A stretch of DNA of 64,000 bases, taken from assembly GCA_030760725.1 (NCBI GenBank), contig JASWHV010000005.1, positions 26,731,241 through 26,795,240 on the forward strand. The letters are read 5' to 3'. Source of the stretch: Neostapfia colusana (taxonomy: Eukaryota > Streptophyta > Magnoliopsida > Poales > Poaceae). Shown one piece after another: positions 10,794 to 22,085 of the stretch (the stretch's first letter is position 1; each line of letters begins with the position of its first letter). Both the position numbers and the translations under genes were made by a program. Below the pieces are notes generated by a model that was given only the letters and a program-made list of their open reading frames with translations, ran no database searches and was not told the origin of the DNA.

Positions 10794-12007
10794 GTAAGCT
10801 CCGGTTTGCATTAGCCTTGTTTATAAATTTTACTGTTTTGAGAACTTACTTTGAGCACCCACTTAAATTATCCATTAGAGTTGTTTGAAAACCCAAATGC
10901 ATAGCCAAGAAAACCCTGGGTTGGGCTTAGGTTTGTAAACCTCGATTAGATTCTGCAACGCTAAGTTAGTGTAGGATTCGGTACAAGTCGAGTAGTTGGA
11001 ACTGCTCGCGAGAATAGGCTAGAGGCACACTACTCGGGTAAAGATAGCAAATGAAACACATGGCAAGAAAAATGAGACCGAGCGGAGAGTAAGGGCAGCA
11101 GGACGTTGGGGCCTGGGTGCCATAGCGCCGCTTGTGTCAATTGAGGACCGAGCCGTGTGCGGGCCTGTTGAACAAGCTAGAACAGTACTGATGTAACTCG
11201 GGTAGCTGGGTGTTGAGGCATAGCTGGTCATTCAGAGGGTTGGTTGAGAGATTGAGGTGTAAATTGGCTGGCGGCACTGCGGATGCGCGCACAGAGACCT
11301 CTAGCTCTGGACGATTGGACCGGCTCAACATTTGGCTGACAGGTGAAAGGTAGTTACGTACGACGTCCGTGATGGTTGCTGTAGGAAACAGGCGTAAGTG
11401 ACGGGTTATTCGGTTAACCCTGCAGGTGTAAATCGATTCTAATCGCCGTCCCTCACGGTCAGTGAGTACCACTTGTTCACTGTACCGTGACGTAGAAAGA
11501 ACAAGCTAGTTACATGTTAAAAGTTTGCTGATTGGAAGGATGGACCTTAATTGCTAATGAAGTGCTATAGTTTAGAGCTAATTAAAGTTCTTTTTGACCT
11601 TAGGCAAAGTACATGAGAGAAATGTGTTTATTGTTTGATTGCGGCTCTCTCATGTGCCTGATCGTGAGGTTCTCCACAATTTGCTGCTAAAACTTGAAAG
11701 TAAGGTTCAAATAATCAGGCGAGTCCTTTGCAACTTACATTCCTAAGTATGCATGATCCAGCATGTAGAAGTTTCATCTATAGGAACGATGGGTCAGACT
11801 TGCTGAGCCATTGTACCCACTGCTTGTGTTTGAAGCTTTTGCAGGGTGTTATGAGGAAGGGATTCCCGAGGAGGATACGGAACCCCAAGGGGGAAACCCC
11901 GTCGAGTGGGAGTCGTGCACGCCACCGTGTTAGTGTGTGTGTGTGCTAGCGGGGACACGTTCACGGGCTGAAAGTGAACTCGGTGCGTAGTCTATGCCCG
12001 TGAGTGT

Positions 12008-13297
12008 TGTTGTCGACACTCCCCCCGGGCCTTCTCTAGGCAGCCCGCGGAGGTTCTTTTTCGAAGGGGCTAGTCACTCAAGGAGAGCTCACGCGTTTGG
12101 GACGATTGAAGGAGAAGCTTGACACAGGGATTTTTACGTGGTTCAGGCCACCGGAGCGTAAAACCCTACGTCCACGGTGAGCAGAGGTGCTCGTTGTATT
12201 GCTCGGTGCTCAGAAGCGGAGTTCTGAGCTTGGGGATGACCTAAGTGCTGGTGAGGAGCGAACCCTGCTTGAGAGTGTGGAAAAGGCGAACCTCAGGTGT
12301 GAATGGCTGAGGTGCGAATCCTGCGTGAGAGTGTGCAAAAGGCGAACCTCATGTGGGAATGGCTGAGGTGCGAACCCTTGCTAACGTCGCCTACCCGAGC
12401 CTTTTATAGTTCAAGGCTCAGGCGGCTTACAAGGTGGGCCCGGGACCCGACAGGTGGTCCCGGGAAGATTGCCTGCCATCTACCGTATCTGCAGTTACGC
12501 CGGCAGTTGTCTCTAGCGAGGGCTTCTATGTCTTCGTTCTGCCGCCCTTCCCATGCCTCAAGCTAGTTGTAGCGGTTACTGATGGCAGGGGCAGCAGGGG
12601 ATGTCTTGTCGCTGTGTTTATTGGCGTATAGCCTCTGACGTGGCGCGCCAGTCTTCACTGCGATGTGATTGGGCGCAACGGCACCCGACAGAGGCGTGCT
12701 CCGCGTTTCCGCGCCTTGGGAAGGCGCGGGTCTTGAATACCTTGTACGGTTAAGGTATGGCGCGTCTTTACTCTTGCTGCCTACCGCGCGGGGGCAGGCA
12801 GCGCTGCTCTGCTGGCCACGTGGCGGGCCCGGAGCTCTCCTCTGAGGAGAGGGAGGTCCGGCCCCGCTGGACACGTGGAGCCTTCGGAGCTCTCCCCGCG
12901 GAGGGGGGAGGTCCGGCTCTGCTGACCACGTGGCAGGCCCGGAGCCCTCCTCTGAGGAGAGGGAGGTCCAGCCCCGCTGGACACGTGGAGCCTTCGGAGC
13001 TCTCCCCACGGAGGGGGGAGGTCTGGCTCTGCTGACCACGTGGCGGTCCCGGAGCCCTCCTGTGAGGAGAGGGGGGTCCGGCCCCGCTGGACACGTGGAA
13101 CCTTGGGAGCTCTCCCCGCGGAGGGGAGAGGTCCAGCTCTGTTGGCCATGTGGCCGGCCCGGAGCTCTCCTCTGAGGAGAGGGAGGCCTGGCCCCGCTGG
13201 ACACGTGGCACCCTCGGAGCTCTCCCCGCAGAGAGGGGCGAGGTCCTTAGGCAGTTTCCCCTGTGCGCGGGGGTACCCCATATTGAGGGTACCGACA
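12008..13297 (-). mobile_element. Solo LTR of a Tat-type Ty3 element (long variant, 1290 bp)
   Basis: It is flanked by AGTGT on both sides (12003-12007 and 13298-13302), so it is a solo LTR with an intact 5-bp TSD. It is the reverse complement of the Tat LTRs at 43396, 55368 and 62734 and ends GGTACCGACA. It is about 200 bp longer than the 1084-bp E3 LTRs because it has more of the 55-bp G-box modules. Open frames of up to about 214 codons inside it are translations of that repeat. Confidence 0.92.
12817..13207. promoter_or_regulatory. Array of eight G-box sites at exact 55-bp spacing
   Basis: CACGTG begins at 12817, 12872, 12927, 12982, 13037, 13092 and 13202. A one-base variant, CATGTG, begins at 13147. 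Every step is 55 bp. The sites alternate between ACACGTGGA-type and CCACGTGGC-type flanks, so the full repeat is about 110 bp. CACGTG is the core bound by plant bZIP and bHLH factors. The array lies on the U3 side of the LTR, given the element's minus orientation. Confidence 0.85.
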
Positions 13298-13472
13298 AGT
13301 GTAGATTGAACATATTCTGTTGTAAAATGTTCATAAACTCGTTTATGTAATAAAACATTGCTTCTGCTTTGTATATTTTATGTGCGTTATCCGGTGCTGT
13401 GCAACGCAGCACCCCTCAGCGTGATCCTGGCTCGACGAGGCCGTTGGGCCGCGTCACATACTTCGTGTTACA

Positions 13473-13656
13473 AACCACATGATGGGGTCTCCTCTTGCCC
13501 CTGGGTTTGCGTACTAGAGGCTAGTGCATTTTATATGTCTCTAAGACATGTAGAGTCATATAGAACATATTCACTTTTTGTTCATTGCTGAACAGAACAT
13601 CTCATGGTACTTTCCTCGCATGAGGGAGCTAACCGAAATTACACGGCTTTCGTTGG
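13473..13656. other. Short unassigned spacer
   Basis: Between the end of LTR-A and the plus-strand Tat LTR there are 184 bp with no recognisable gene, primer site or repeat. Confidence 0.5.
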
Positions 13657-15525
13657 TGTCGGTACCCTCAATATGGGGTACCCCCGCTCACAGGGGAAAA
13701 TCATCTAAGGACTTCGCCCCTCCGCAGGGGCGAACTCCGAGGGCACCTGAGCCGGACCTCCCCTCTCCGCGGGGAGAACTCCGAAGGCTCCACGTGTCCA
13801 GTGGGGCCGGACCTCCCTCTCCTCAGAGGAGAGCTCCGGGTCCACCACATGGCCAGCAGAGCCGGATCTCCCCCCTCTGCGGGGAGAGCTCCGAAGGATC
13901 CACGTGTCCCGCAGGGCTGGACCTCCCTCTCCTTAGAGGAGAGCTCTGGGCCCGCCGCGCGGCCAGCAGAGCCGGACCTCCCCCCTCCGTGGGGAGAGCT
14001 CCGAAGGCTCCACGTGTCCAGCGGGGCCAGACCTCCCACCCTTCGGAGGAGAGCTCCGGGTCTGCCACGTGGCAGCGAAACATCGCTGCCTACCCAGCGC
14101 GGTTGGCGGCTGGAGTAAAGCCGCACCATACCCTGCCCGTACAAGGTATTCAAGACCCGCGCCTTCCCAAGGCGCGGTATTGAAGACTCGTGTCTTCCCA
14201 AGACGCGGAGCACACCCCTGCCAGGAGGCGTTGCACCTATCGCATCGCAGTGAAGACAGGCATGCAATGTCAGGAGCTGTGGACCAATAAACGCAGCGAC
14301 AAGACATCCCCTGCTGCCCCTGCTATCATCAACCACTACGCCTAGCTTGCAGCGTGGGCAGGGCGACAGGCCGGAGTCTCAGAAGTCCTCACCAGAGACA
14401 ACTGCCGGCGTTAATGCAGATATGGTATGTCGAAGTGTGTGGTCGACACTTCCCCCGGACCTGCACCGGGCAGCCCGCGGAGGTTCTTTTTCGGAGGGGC
14501 TTGTCACTTGCGGAGAGCTTAAGCGTATGGACGAATTAAGGAGAAGCTTGACACGGCGAGTTTTACGTGGTTCATGCCGCCGGAGCATAAAACCCTACGT
14601 CCACGGCGAGCTGAGGAGCTCGCTGTATTGCTTGTTGCTCAGAACCGGAGTCCTGAGCTTGGGGGTGAGTTACACCTTGGGTGCAAATGGCTAGAGTGCG
14701 AACCCTTGCTAACATTGCCTACCCGAGCCTTTTATAGTCCAAGGCTCGTGTGGCTTACAAGTGGGGCCCGGGACCCGACAGGTGGTCCTGGGGAGATTGC
14801 CTGCAGACTATCGTATCCGCAGTTATGTTGGTAGCTGTCTCTGGCGAAGGCTTCTGAGTCTTCGTCTTGCCGCCCTGCCCATGGCGCACGCTAGTCGTAG
14901 TGATTGATGACGGCGGAGGCGGCAGGGGATGTCTTGTCGCTGTGTTTATTGGCTAGCAGGCTCTGACACCGCGCGCCAGTCTGTGATGCGACTGGGCGCA
15001 ACGGCGCCTGACAGAGGCGTGCTCCGCGTCTCCGCGTCTTGGGAAGGCGCGGGCCTTGAATACCTTGTACGGGCAAGGTATGGGGCGACTTTACGCCCGC
15101 TGCCTACCGCTTGGGGGCAGGCAGCGCTCTTCTTCTGGACTCGTGGCGGGCCCAGAGCCCTCCTCAGAGGAGAGGGGGGTCCGGCCCTGCAGGACACGTG
15201 GAGCCTTCAGACCTCTCCCCGCGGAGGGGGAGGTCCAGCTTCTGTCGGCCACGTGGCAAGCCCGGAGCTCTCCTCTGAGAAGAGGGAGGTCCGACCCCGC
15301 TGGACACGTGGCGCCTTCGGACCTCTCCCCCGCGGAAGGGGGAGGCCCGGCTTCTGCAGGCCACGTGGTGAGCCCGGAGCTCTCCTCTGAGGAGAGGGAG
15401 GTCCGGCCCCGCCGGACGCGTGGCGCCTTCGGAGCTCTCCCTGTGGAGAAGGGCGAGTTCCTTAGGCATTTTCCCCTCTGCGCGGGGGTACCCATATCGC
15501 GGGTACCGACATGGTAGATGGAAGA
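13657..15525 (+). mobile_element. 5' half of a plus-strand Tat LTR (E0), interrupted
   Basis: It starts TGTCGGTACCCTCAATATGG and follows the Tat LTR through the G-box modules and the 'aataaacgcagcgacaagac' block. At 14427 it is split by a solo LTR (14428-15511). It resumes for 14 bases (15512-15525, matching GGTAGATGGCAGG of relatives) and stops where the 3' LTR of E1 begins. The missing half should lie beyond the far end of E1, outside the window. E0 is the oldest Tat copy of this nest. Confidence 0.8.
14428..15511 (-). mobile_element. Solo Tat LTR inserted in the E0 LTR
   Basis: 1084 bp, starting TGTCGAAGTGTGTGGTCG and ending GGTACCGACA. It is flanked by TGGTA at 14423-14427 and 15512-15516. 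Its length equals that of both E3 LTRs. It lies in the opposite orientation to its host LTR. Confidence 0.95.
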
Positions 15526-16643
15526 TGTCGAAGTGTGTGGTCGACACTTCCCCCGGATCTGCACTGGGCAGCCCGCGGAGGTTCTTTTTCGGAGGGGCTA
15601 GTCGCTTGCAGAGAGCTTGAGCGTAGGGACGAGTTAAGGAGGAGCTTGACACGGCGAGTTTTACGTGGTTCGGGCCGCCGGAGTGTAAAACCCTACGTCC
15701 ACGGTGAGCTGAGGTGCTCGCTGTATTGCTTCTTGACTAGAACCGGAGTCCTGAGCTTGAGGATGAGTTATGCCTAGGGTGTGAGTTGCTGGAGTGCGAA
15801 CCCAGGGTGCGAATGGCCAGAGTGCGAACCCTTGCTAACGTTGCCTACCTGAGCCTTTTATAGTCCAAGTCTCGCGTGGCTTACAAGGGGGGGCCCAGGA
15901 CCCGACAGGTGGTCCCGGGGAGATTTCCTGCTGACTATCGTATCCGCAGTTATGTTGGTGGTTGTCTCTGGCGAAGGCTTCTGAGTCTTCGTTCTGCCGC
16001 CCTACCCATGCCGCAAGCTAGCCGTAGTGGTCGATGACGGCGAGGGCGGCAGGGGATGTCTTGTCGCTGTGTTTATTGGCTGGCAGGCTCTGACGCGGCG
16101 CGCCAGTCTGTGACATGACTGGGCGCAACGGCACCTGACAGAAGTGTGCTCCGCGTCTTCGCGTCTTGGGAAGCTGCGGGTCTTGAATGCTTTGTACGGT
16201 AAAGGCATGGCATGCCTTTCCTCCTGCTGCCTACCGCGATGGGCGGCAGCACTGCTCTGCTGGCCACGTGTCGGACCCGGAGCTCTCCTCTGAGGAGAGG
16301 GGGGCTCCGGCTCCCCTGGACATGTGGAGCCTCCGGAGCTCACCCCCGCGGAGGGGGCGAGGTCCGGTCTTTCTGGCCACGTGGCAGGCTCGGAGCTAAC
16401 CTTTGAGGAGAGGAGAGCCCCGGCCCTGCCGGACACGTGGCACCTTCAGAGCTCGCCCTTGTGTAGGGGGTGAGGTCCGGCCTCCTGGGCCACGTGGCAG
16501 GCTCGGAGCTATCCTCCGTGGGGAGGGGAGCTCCGGCTCTGCTGGACACGTGGCGCCTTCAAACCTCGCCCCTGCAGAGGGAGCGAGGTCCTTAGGAAGT
16601 TTTACGCTGTGCGCGGGGGTACCCGGTATTGAGGGTACCGACA
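15526..16643 (-). repeat. 3' LTR of E1
   Basis: 1118 bp, beginning TGTCGAAGTGTGTGG and ending GAGGGTACCGACA. Next to it, at 16644, is 'gtggaccccgggctcacctc'. This corresponds in reverse to the sequence before the E3 3' LTR (62655-62733), so this is a 3' LTR with its internal flank, not a solo LTR. Confidence 0.88.
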
Positions 16644-16749
16644 GTGGACCCCGGGCTCACCTCGGGGGAGGTAACGAGCCCGAGGTGGGGCCTTCTCCTA
16701 CCCGTGCACTTCCTTGTATTGAGTACTCCCTTTGCTGGCAGGGTCTTGA

Positions 16750-18650
16750 CGGCTTCGGAGTTCAGCCTCTGAGGAGAGGGTGAAGCCTGGCATCAGAGCT
16801 CTGCCCTTGTGAAAGGGCGAGGTCCTGCCTCGGAGCTCGCCTCTGAGAAGAGGGGTGGTCCGGGAAGTCATCGGAGCTCAGGCCCACGAAGGGCGTGAGG
16901 TCCGGCATCAGGGTTCGCCTCTGAAAGGAGGGCGAGGGCTGGCGTCGGAGCTCAGCCCAGCTGTGGGGGCGGAGGTCCGGAAGTCATCGGAGCTCAGGCC
17001 CACGAAGGGCGTGAGGTCTGGCATCAGGGCTCGCCTCTGAAAGGAGGGCGAGAGCTGGCATCGGAGCTCGGCCCAGTTGCGGGGGCGGAGGTCCGGAAGT
17101 CATCGGAGCTCAGGCCAGCGAAGGGCGTGAGGACCGGAGGTCATCGGAGCTCAGGCCAGCGAAGGGCGTGAGGTCCGGAGGTCATCGGAGCTCAGGCCAG
17201 CGAAGGGCGTGAGGTCCGGCATCAGCGCTCGTCTCGGAAAGGAGGGCGAGGGCTGGCCTCGGAGCTCGGCCCAGCTGTGGGGGCAGAGGTCCAGAAGTCA
17301 TCGGAGCTCAGGCCAGCGAAGGGCGTGAGGTCCGGCATCAGCGCTCACCTCTGAAAGGAGGGCGAGGGCTGGCCACGGAGCTCGGCCCAGCTGTGGGGGC
17401 GGAGGTCCGGAAGTCATCGGAGCTCAGGCCAGCGAAGGGCGTGACGTCCGGCATCAGCGCTCGCCTCTGAAAGGAGGGTGAGGGCTGGCCTCGGAGCTCG
17501 GCCCAGCTTCAGGGGGCGGAGGTCCGGAAGTCATCGGAGCTCAGGCCAGCGAAGGGCGTGAGGTCCGGCATCAGCACTCGCATCTGAAAGGAGGGCGAGG
17601 GCTGGCCTCGGAGCTCAGCCCAGCTGTGGGGGCGGAGGTCAGGAAGTCATCGGAGCTCAGGCCAGCGAAGGGCGTGAGGTCCGGCATCAGCACTCACCTC
17701 TGAAAGGAGGGCGAGGGCTGGCCTCGGAGCTCGGCCCAGCTGTGGGGGCAGAGGTCCGGAAGTCATCGGAGCTCAGGCCAGCGAAGGGCGTGAGGTCCGG
17801 AAGTCATCGGAGCTCAGGCCAGCGAAGGACGTGAGGTCCGGCATCAGCGCTCGCCTCTGAAAAGAGGGCGAGGGCTGGCCTCGGAGCTCGGCCCAGCTGT
17901 GGTGGGCGGAGGTCCGGAAGTCATCGGAGCCCAGTCCAGCGAAGGGCGTGAGGTCCGGCATCAGCGCTCTCCTCTGATAGGAGGGCGAGGGCTGGCCTCG
18001 GAGCTCGGCCCAGCTGTCGGGGCGGAGGTCCGGAAGTCATCGGAGCTCAGGCCAGCGAAGGGCGTGAGGTCCGGCATCAGCGCTTACCTCTGAAAGGAGG
18101 GCGAGGGCTGGCCTCGGAGCTCGGCCCAGCTGTGGGGGCGGAGGTCCGGAAGTCATCGGAGCTCAGGCCAGCGAAGGGCGTGACGTCCGGCATCAGTGCT
18201 CGCCTCTGAAAGGAGGGTGAGGGCTGGCCTCGGAGCTCGGCCCAGCTGCAGGGGGCGGAGGTCCGGAAGTCATAGGAGCTCAGGCCAGCGAAGGGCGTGA
18301 GGTCCGGCATCAGCACTCGCATCTGAAAGGAGGTCGAGGGCTGGCCTCGGAGCTCAGCCCAGCTGTGGGGGCGGAGGTCCGGAAGTCATCGGAGCTCAGG
18401 CCAGCGAAGGGCGTGAGGTCCGGCATCAGCACTCGCCTCTGAAAGGAGGGCGAGGGCTGGCCTCGGAGCTCGGCCCAGCTGTGGGGGCAGAGGTCCGGAA
18501 GTCATCGGAGCTCAGGCCAGCGAAAGGCGTGAGGTCCGGAAGTCATCGGAGCTCAGGCCAGCGAAGGGCGTGAGGTCCGGCATCAGCGCTCGCCTCTGAA
18601 AGGAGGGCGAGGGCTGGCCTCGGAGCTCGGCCCAGCTGTGGGGGCAGAGT
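16750..18650 (-). repeat. ~116-bp tandem array in the E1 3' region
   Basis: A unit of about 116-118 bp repeats roughly 14-16 times. It contains AAGTCATCGGAGCTCAGG, then GCGAAGGGCGTGAGGTCCGG, and later CTCTGAAAGGAGGGCGAGGG. Copies of AAGTCATCGG begin for example at 17411, 17528, 17644 and 17760. Near 17100-17220 and 18490-18570 a ~40-bp sub-unit is repeated on its own. In E3 the equivalent interval carries G-box modules and the antisense ORF. Tandem arrays in the 3' untranslated region are a known property of Tat elements and a source of satellite DNA. Confidence 0.88.
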
Positions 18651-19080
18651 CCGGTACTACTCAGAAGTCCTCCATTTCCTGTCCCTTAGTCTCATTTGGC
18701 TTACTGTCCCGGGCCAGAATATGGGGCTTGGGTAATCCAGTGCACTTGGTCCGGGAGGTCTGGCCCCCAACCCCAGTCAGGGTGCAACCGTCCGGCCCCC
18801 TGGTACTCAGACCATAGCGCTGGGGGGCAGAGTGCGCATGCTTTGGGTGCAGGACCGGGCAAAGCAAGGCTCCTGACCCCCCGGTCTAGCGTAGGTCTTT
18901 TCTCGGAGGAGACCAACTGGCGGTGCAGTAGCCTTACAGGGGGAGGTCCAAAAGGCCCCCGGGCCTCTGGCAGGTACCCCAAGCACTACCGCCTTTGGCA
19001 GGATGGCAAATATCGACTATGCATGAGCGCAGGAAAGAGGAACCGAGTATACAATGGATGTACACTGTCTAGAGCGTGGG
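18651..19080 (-). other. E1 3' untranslated region
   Basis: The text matches, on the opposite strand, the E3 3' region around 59700-59950: 'gtcccttagtctcatttggcttac' against E3 'gtaagtcgaataagactaagagac', and the 'ggggcttgggtaa' block. No coding frame is expected here. Confidence 0.7.
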
Positions 19081-20119
19081 AAGGTGATCATATAAATTAA
19101 TGCGTAATTTAAATAAACACCTAAGTAAGCATGGTGAACATACTGGGGGTAGCGTCGGAGCGCATGTCATCACGCAGGGCGGGTCATGCGTGGCTTCGTC
19201 GTACGCTCGGACACGGGGGGACCCCCATGGCGATCTCAGGGGGAAGCATGGCTTCGGCCCCGCACACCATGTAGAAGGGTAGTTCCCGTGACCCGGCCCT
19301 GGGAAGTCCGGCTGGCCCTCGACATAGAGGAGCCGGTATCCACCGACGGCTTTGGGTGCGCGTCTGCACCGGTTGTGTGGGTCTGCTTGGCGTGGACCTG
19401 GCACGCATTGCATCTCCTAACCGGTTTGACGGCGTCCAGGTGGCTCTCGGTCAGTAGGAGCCATGCCGGGTGGATCTCGGTCAGTAGGAGCGCCGACCTG
19501 GGTTATGCACCACAATAGGATGCCGTGGCGCCACGCCAGTAAAGATACCAGCGAGTAGCACTTAGCCATCCGCACAATCCGTTCAGCAAATGCACGTTCA
19601 TCAGGAAGGATGTTCTTCAAGGAGTCCCGGACCTCCGTGGTCCATGCATCGGGACTACTTGAGCTTCTGGATCTTGAGCGCTGGGTTGCACGGAGTCCCC
19701 AGTGACGCTTACGATCCTTTGGCGGCGTCCATGGCTGCAGGGCCACCGGGACCGCCAGCTTCGAGGTGCTGGTGCAGCTCCCTTCGCCAGGCTTGGCGGG
19801 CCGGGCTGTGGGCCACAGCAACGTCCTCTCGAAGACTCCTTCGGGCACAGGGGCTCCGGTGGAGGCCTTCGTTGAGAGGTCGTCAGCTGCGGCCTTGCCA
19901 GCTCGCGGTACATGGCGCAGGTCCAAGGCGAGGAAGTCTTTCTCCAACATCCGCACGTGGAGCAGATAAGCAGCTAGCTGTGGGTCATTGCAGGGGCATT
20001 CACCCTTAACTTGCTTGATAACTAGCTGGGAGTCGCCCTGGGCCAACAACTGGCGAGCGCCCAGAGACAGGACTGTCTTTTAGGCCAAAGATGAGTGCTT
20101 CATACTCTGCCAAGTTGTT
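19081..20119 (-). pseudogene. E1 pol remnant: RNase H, linker, integrase pieces
   Basis: The minus frame from 20119 reads RNase H (LAQGDSQLVIKQVKGEC, then LRHVPRAGKAAADDLS) and a linker (LLWPTARPAKPGEG). It continues into the integrase N-terminus (NILPDERAFAERIVRMAKC). The finger follows in broken form (CNACQVHAKQTH near 19400). It then jumps to an integrase C-terminal stretch, PFYMVCGAEAMLPPEIAMG (about 19220-19290), without the DDE core. The copia insertion at 20125 interrupts the upstream RNase H codons. The decay is deletional. Confidence 0.85.
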
Positions 20120-21740
20120 GGTTGTGTAGGATCGAAGAGCACGTGAAAAGCTACCAGAAGGGGGGTGAATGGTAGATTAAAACTTTTCGCAGCGGAAACA
20201 ACAAAAACCCCTCAGCAAAAAATCAATCGGTTAAAGAAACCGTGTGTGCAAGTGTTTTCAAACGTGTTCAACCGTGACAAATCAAGTAGGGAGGTATAGA
20301 ATAAAGTCACAGATCTAATGCAACAAGAATCACTTGAAAACAAGAAGTAAAACTTGAGATACGATCAAAACATTAAACGAAGATCAATCTGTTCTACCCG
20401 ATATAAAACAGATCTGCAATGCTGCAAAGAAACTCGTGTATCTCAAGAACTACAGATCCGAAGCTCGTGAAAATTTCACAGATGATAGATAATTGAGTTG
20501 TGAAGACAACCCAAAAAGAATCACGTCAATCAGATCTGTAAAACTAGAGTTATGGACGAAACACCGAAGCAACGTCGGTCTGTCCAGAAACTCGGCGAGA
20601 AAGACTTGACGAAAAACATGTCGGACGAACAAGGCACAAAAGCTCCTCGAAACTATGAACTTTATTCAATAGAAACACAAGAGGAACACCCTAAAGTTCT
20701 CTACCCATGAGAGCTCTGGACTCCCTTGCTTTTATAGCCAGCCCTCAGGCTAAACAATCCAATCTAGGACTCCTACTCCTAATTGAACTCGTATCCTAAC
20801 TTACCATAACTTCTCAGGACTCTCCTATTCGCAGATAGAAGCAATCGTGAGACTTCCAAACACCTTAGGAACGTCTTAAACATTCCTAAAACAACTCAAC
20901 TTCGTGCCTAGCACGAAATCCTATCATAACCAACTCAAATTTTCAATATTTGAGCCATATCCGACTCAGCCTCAGCCTGAGTACGCAATCCAGCCGGTTG
21001 GACCTTTCCGACCAATTCTTTACGTCCACTTCTCTTCATCACGCCTTGGAACATTGTTGCCACGTCCATGCACTCCTTGCACACGTGCAAACATCTTCCA
21101 ATGACGTACACGCAACCTTCATATGCACTACCCTTGATCCAAACATGCTGCGCGACCTCCCGATCAACTCAACCACAGCTCCTCCCGAACTTGGTTGTTG
21201 GAACCTCATCTCCGCCCTGAGACTAGTCCAAGGATCCCGTCACCAGCCATGTCTTGAACTCAAGCAACACCTGCACATGAATAAACAACCAATTCTTCCG
21301 AGCACAAGTCCTCGACTTGACTCACGTTAGTTCGAAAACCACAACACCTTACATGAGCACGTCATATAAGCATGTTGCAAACCATATCAAATGATAACAG
21401 CCATAACCACCAAAACACACCAAAAACTTAGCAAATTAATACTAAGCAAACCTTCCCATAAAGCAAGTTTGAAATATTGCGAGTTAAAAGCAAAAACAAG
21501 ACGCTGCAGTTCTACGAGTTGAAATTCACGGGAGCTCCCTAAAAACAAGCTCCGGACCTCACAGAAGCTATCCGGACCTTGCAGGAGCTCTCCAGACCTT
21601 GCGTCGGACCTTGCCAACACTTGGCGGACCTAACAAAGAACTTGTCGGACCTTGCCACAGAAGAATGTTTTGGCAATATTCAAAACTTTGAATGTTAATG
21701 CTAACTTTTATCCTAATTGCTAATGTATTCAGCACACATA

Positions 21741-22085
21741 CACTACAGGAAAAACGATCATTGACGACGGCCAAATTTATTGTCGACGGGGCCGTGGTCT
21801 TTAATTTTATTGACGACGGCTAGACAAAGCCGTCGTCAATAACACAGTTATTGACGACAGCTGAACAAGTACCGTCGTCAATAAATAATTGACGACGGTG
21901 CCCGTCGTCTTTAACTTAATTCGGGCCCACCCGAGGAGTTATTGACGACGGTGACCTAGCACCGTCGTCAATAACACAGTTATTGACGACAGCTAAACGA
22001 GTACTGTCGTCAATAAATTATTGACGACGGTGCCCGTCGTCTTTAACATTTATTGACGACGGTGACCAGGCACCGTCGTCAATAA
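21741..22085 (+). repeat. CACTA left TIR and subterminal repeats
   Basis: The 5' terminus CACTACAGGAA is followed to about 22085 by roughly a dozen copies of TTGACGAC(G/A)G in both orientations, often paired as short hairpins such as TTATTGACGACGG...CCGTCGTCAATAA. In En/Spm relatives such motifs bind TNPA. Confidence 0.92.

Larger units (their letters stand above)
7551..13472 (+). repeat. Diverged LTR-A copy, opposite orientation to the one at 45717-50101
   Basis: Several blocks match the minus strand of the solo LTR at 45717-50101: a GTGGGACCCA block near 8035; AAGCTCCGGTTTG at 10797-10809; 'gcgggcctgttgaacaag' near 11160; 'cagacttgctgagc' near 11795 followed by 'gcagg' and 'atgaggaaggga'; and 'tttatgtaata' near 13340. 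The right end matches as well, with GACGAGG...GGCC...GTTACA ending at 13472. The copy is interrupted by the Cassandra TRIM (9637-10379) and a Tat solo LTR (12008-13297). The stretch 8030-9200 is GC-rich, as in the relative. No coding gene is recognised. Confidence 0.6.

Noticed and set aside
12563..13412. Several overlapping long ORFs (up to ~214 codons) with repeated Pro/Arg-rich peptides, also at 13578-14336, 14929-15652, 43230-44196, 55306-55950 and 62588-63262.
   Set aside because: They are translations of the 55-bp LTR module. As 55 is not a multiple of three and the module is stop-poor, every frame on both strands stays open and shows the same peptide in turn. No family match.
16750..18650. 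CRISPR-like regular repeats.
   Set aside because: Units are ~116 bp, contiguous and without unique spacers, within a plant retrotransposon. It is an ordinary tandem array.
18696..19518. ORFs of 60-134 codons on the plus strand.
   Set aside because: They oppose the E1 3' region and integrase remnant; similarity on the minus strand explains the sequence.
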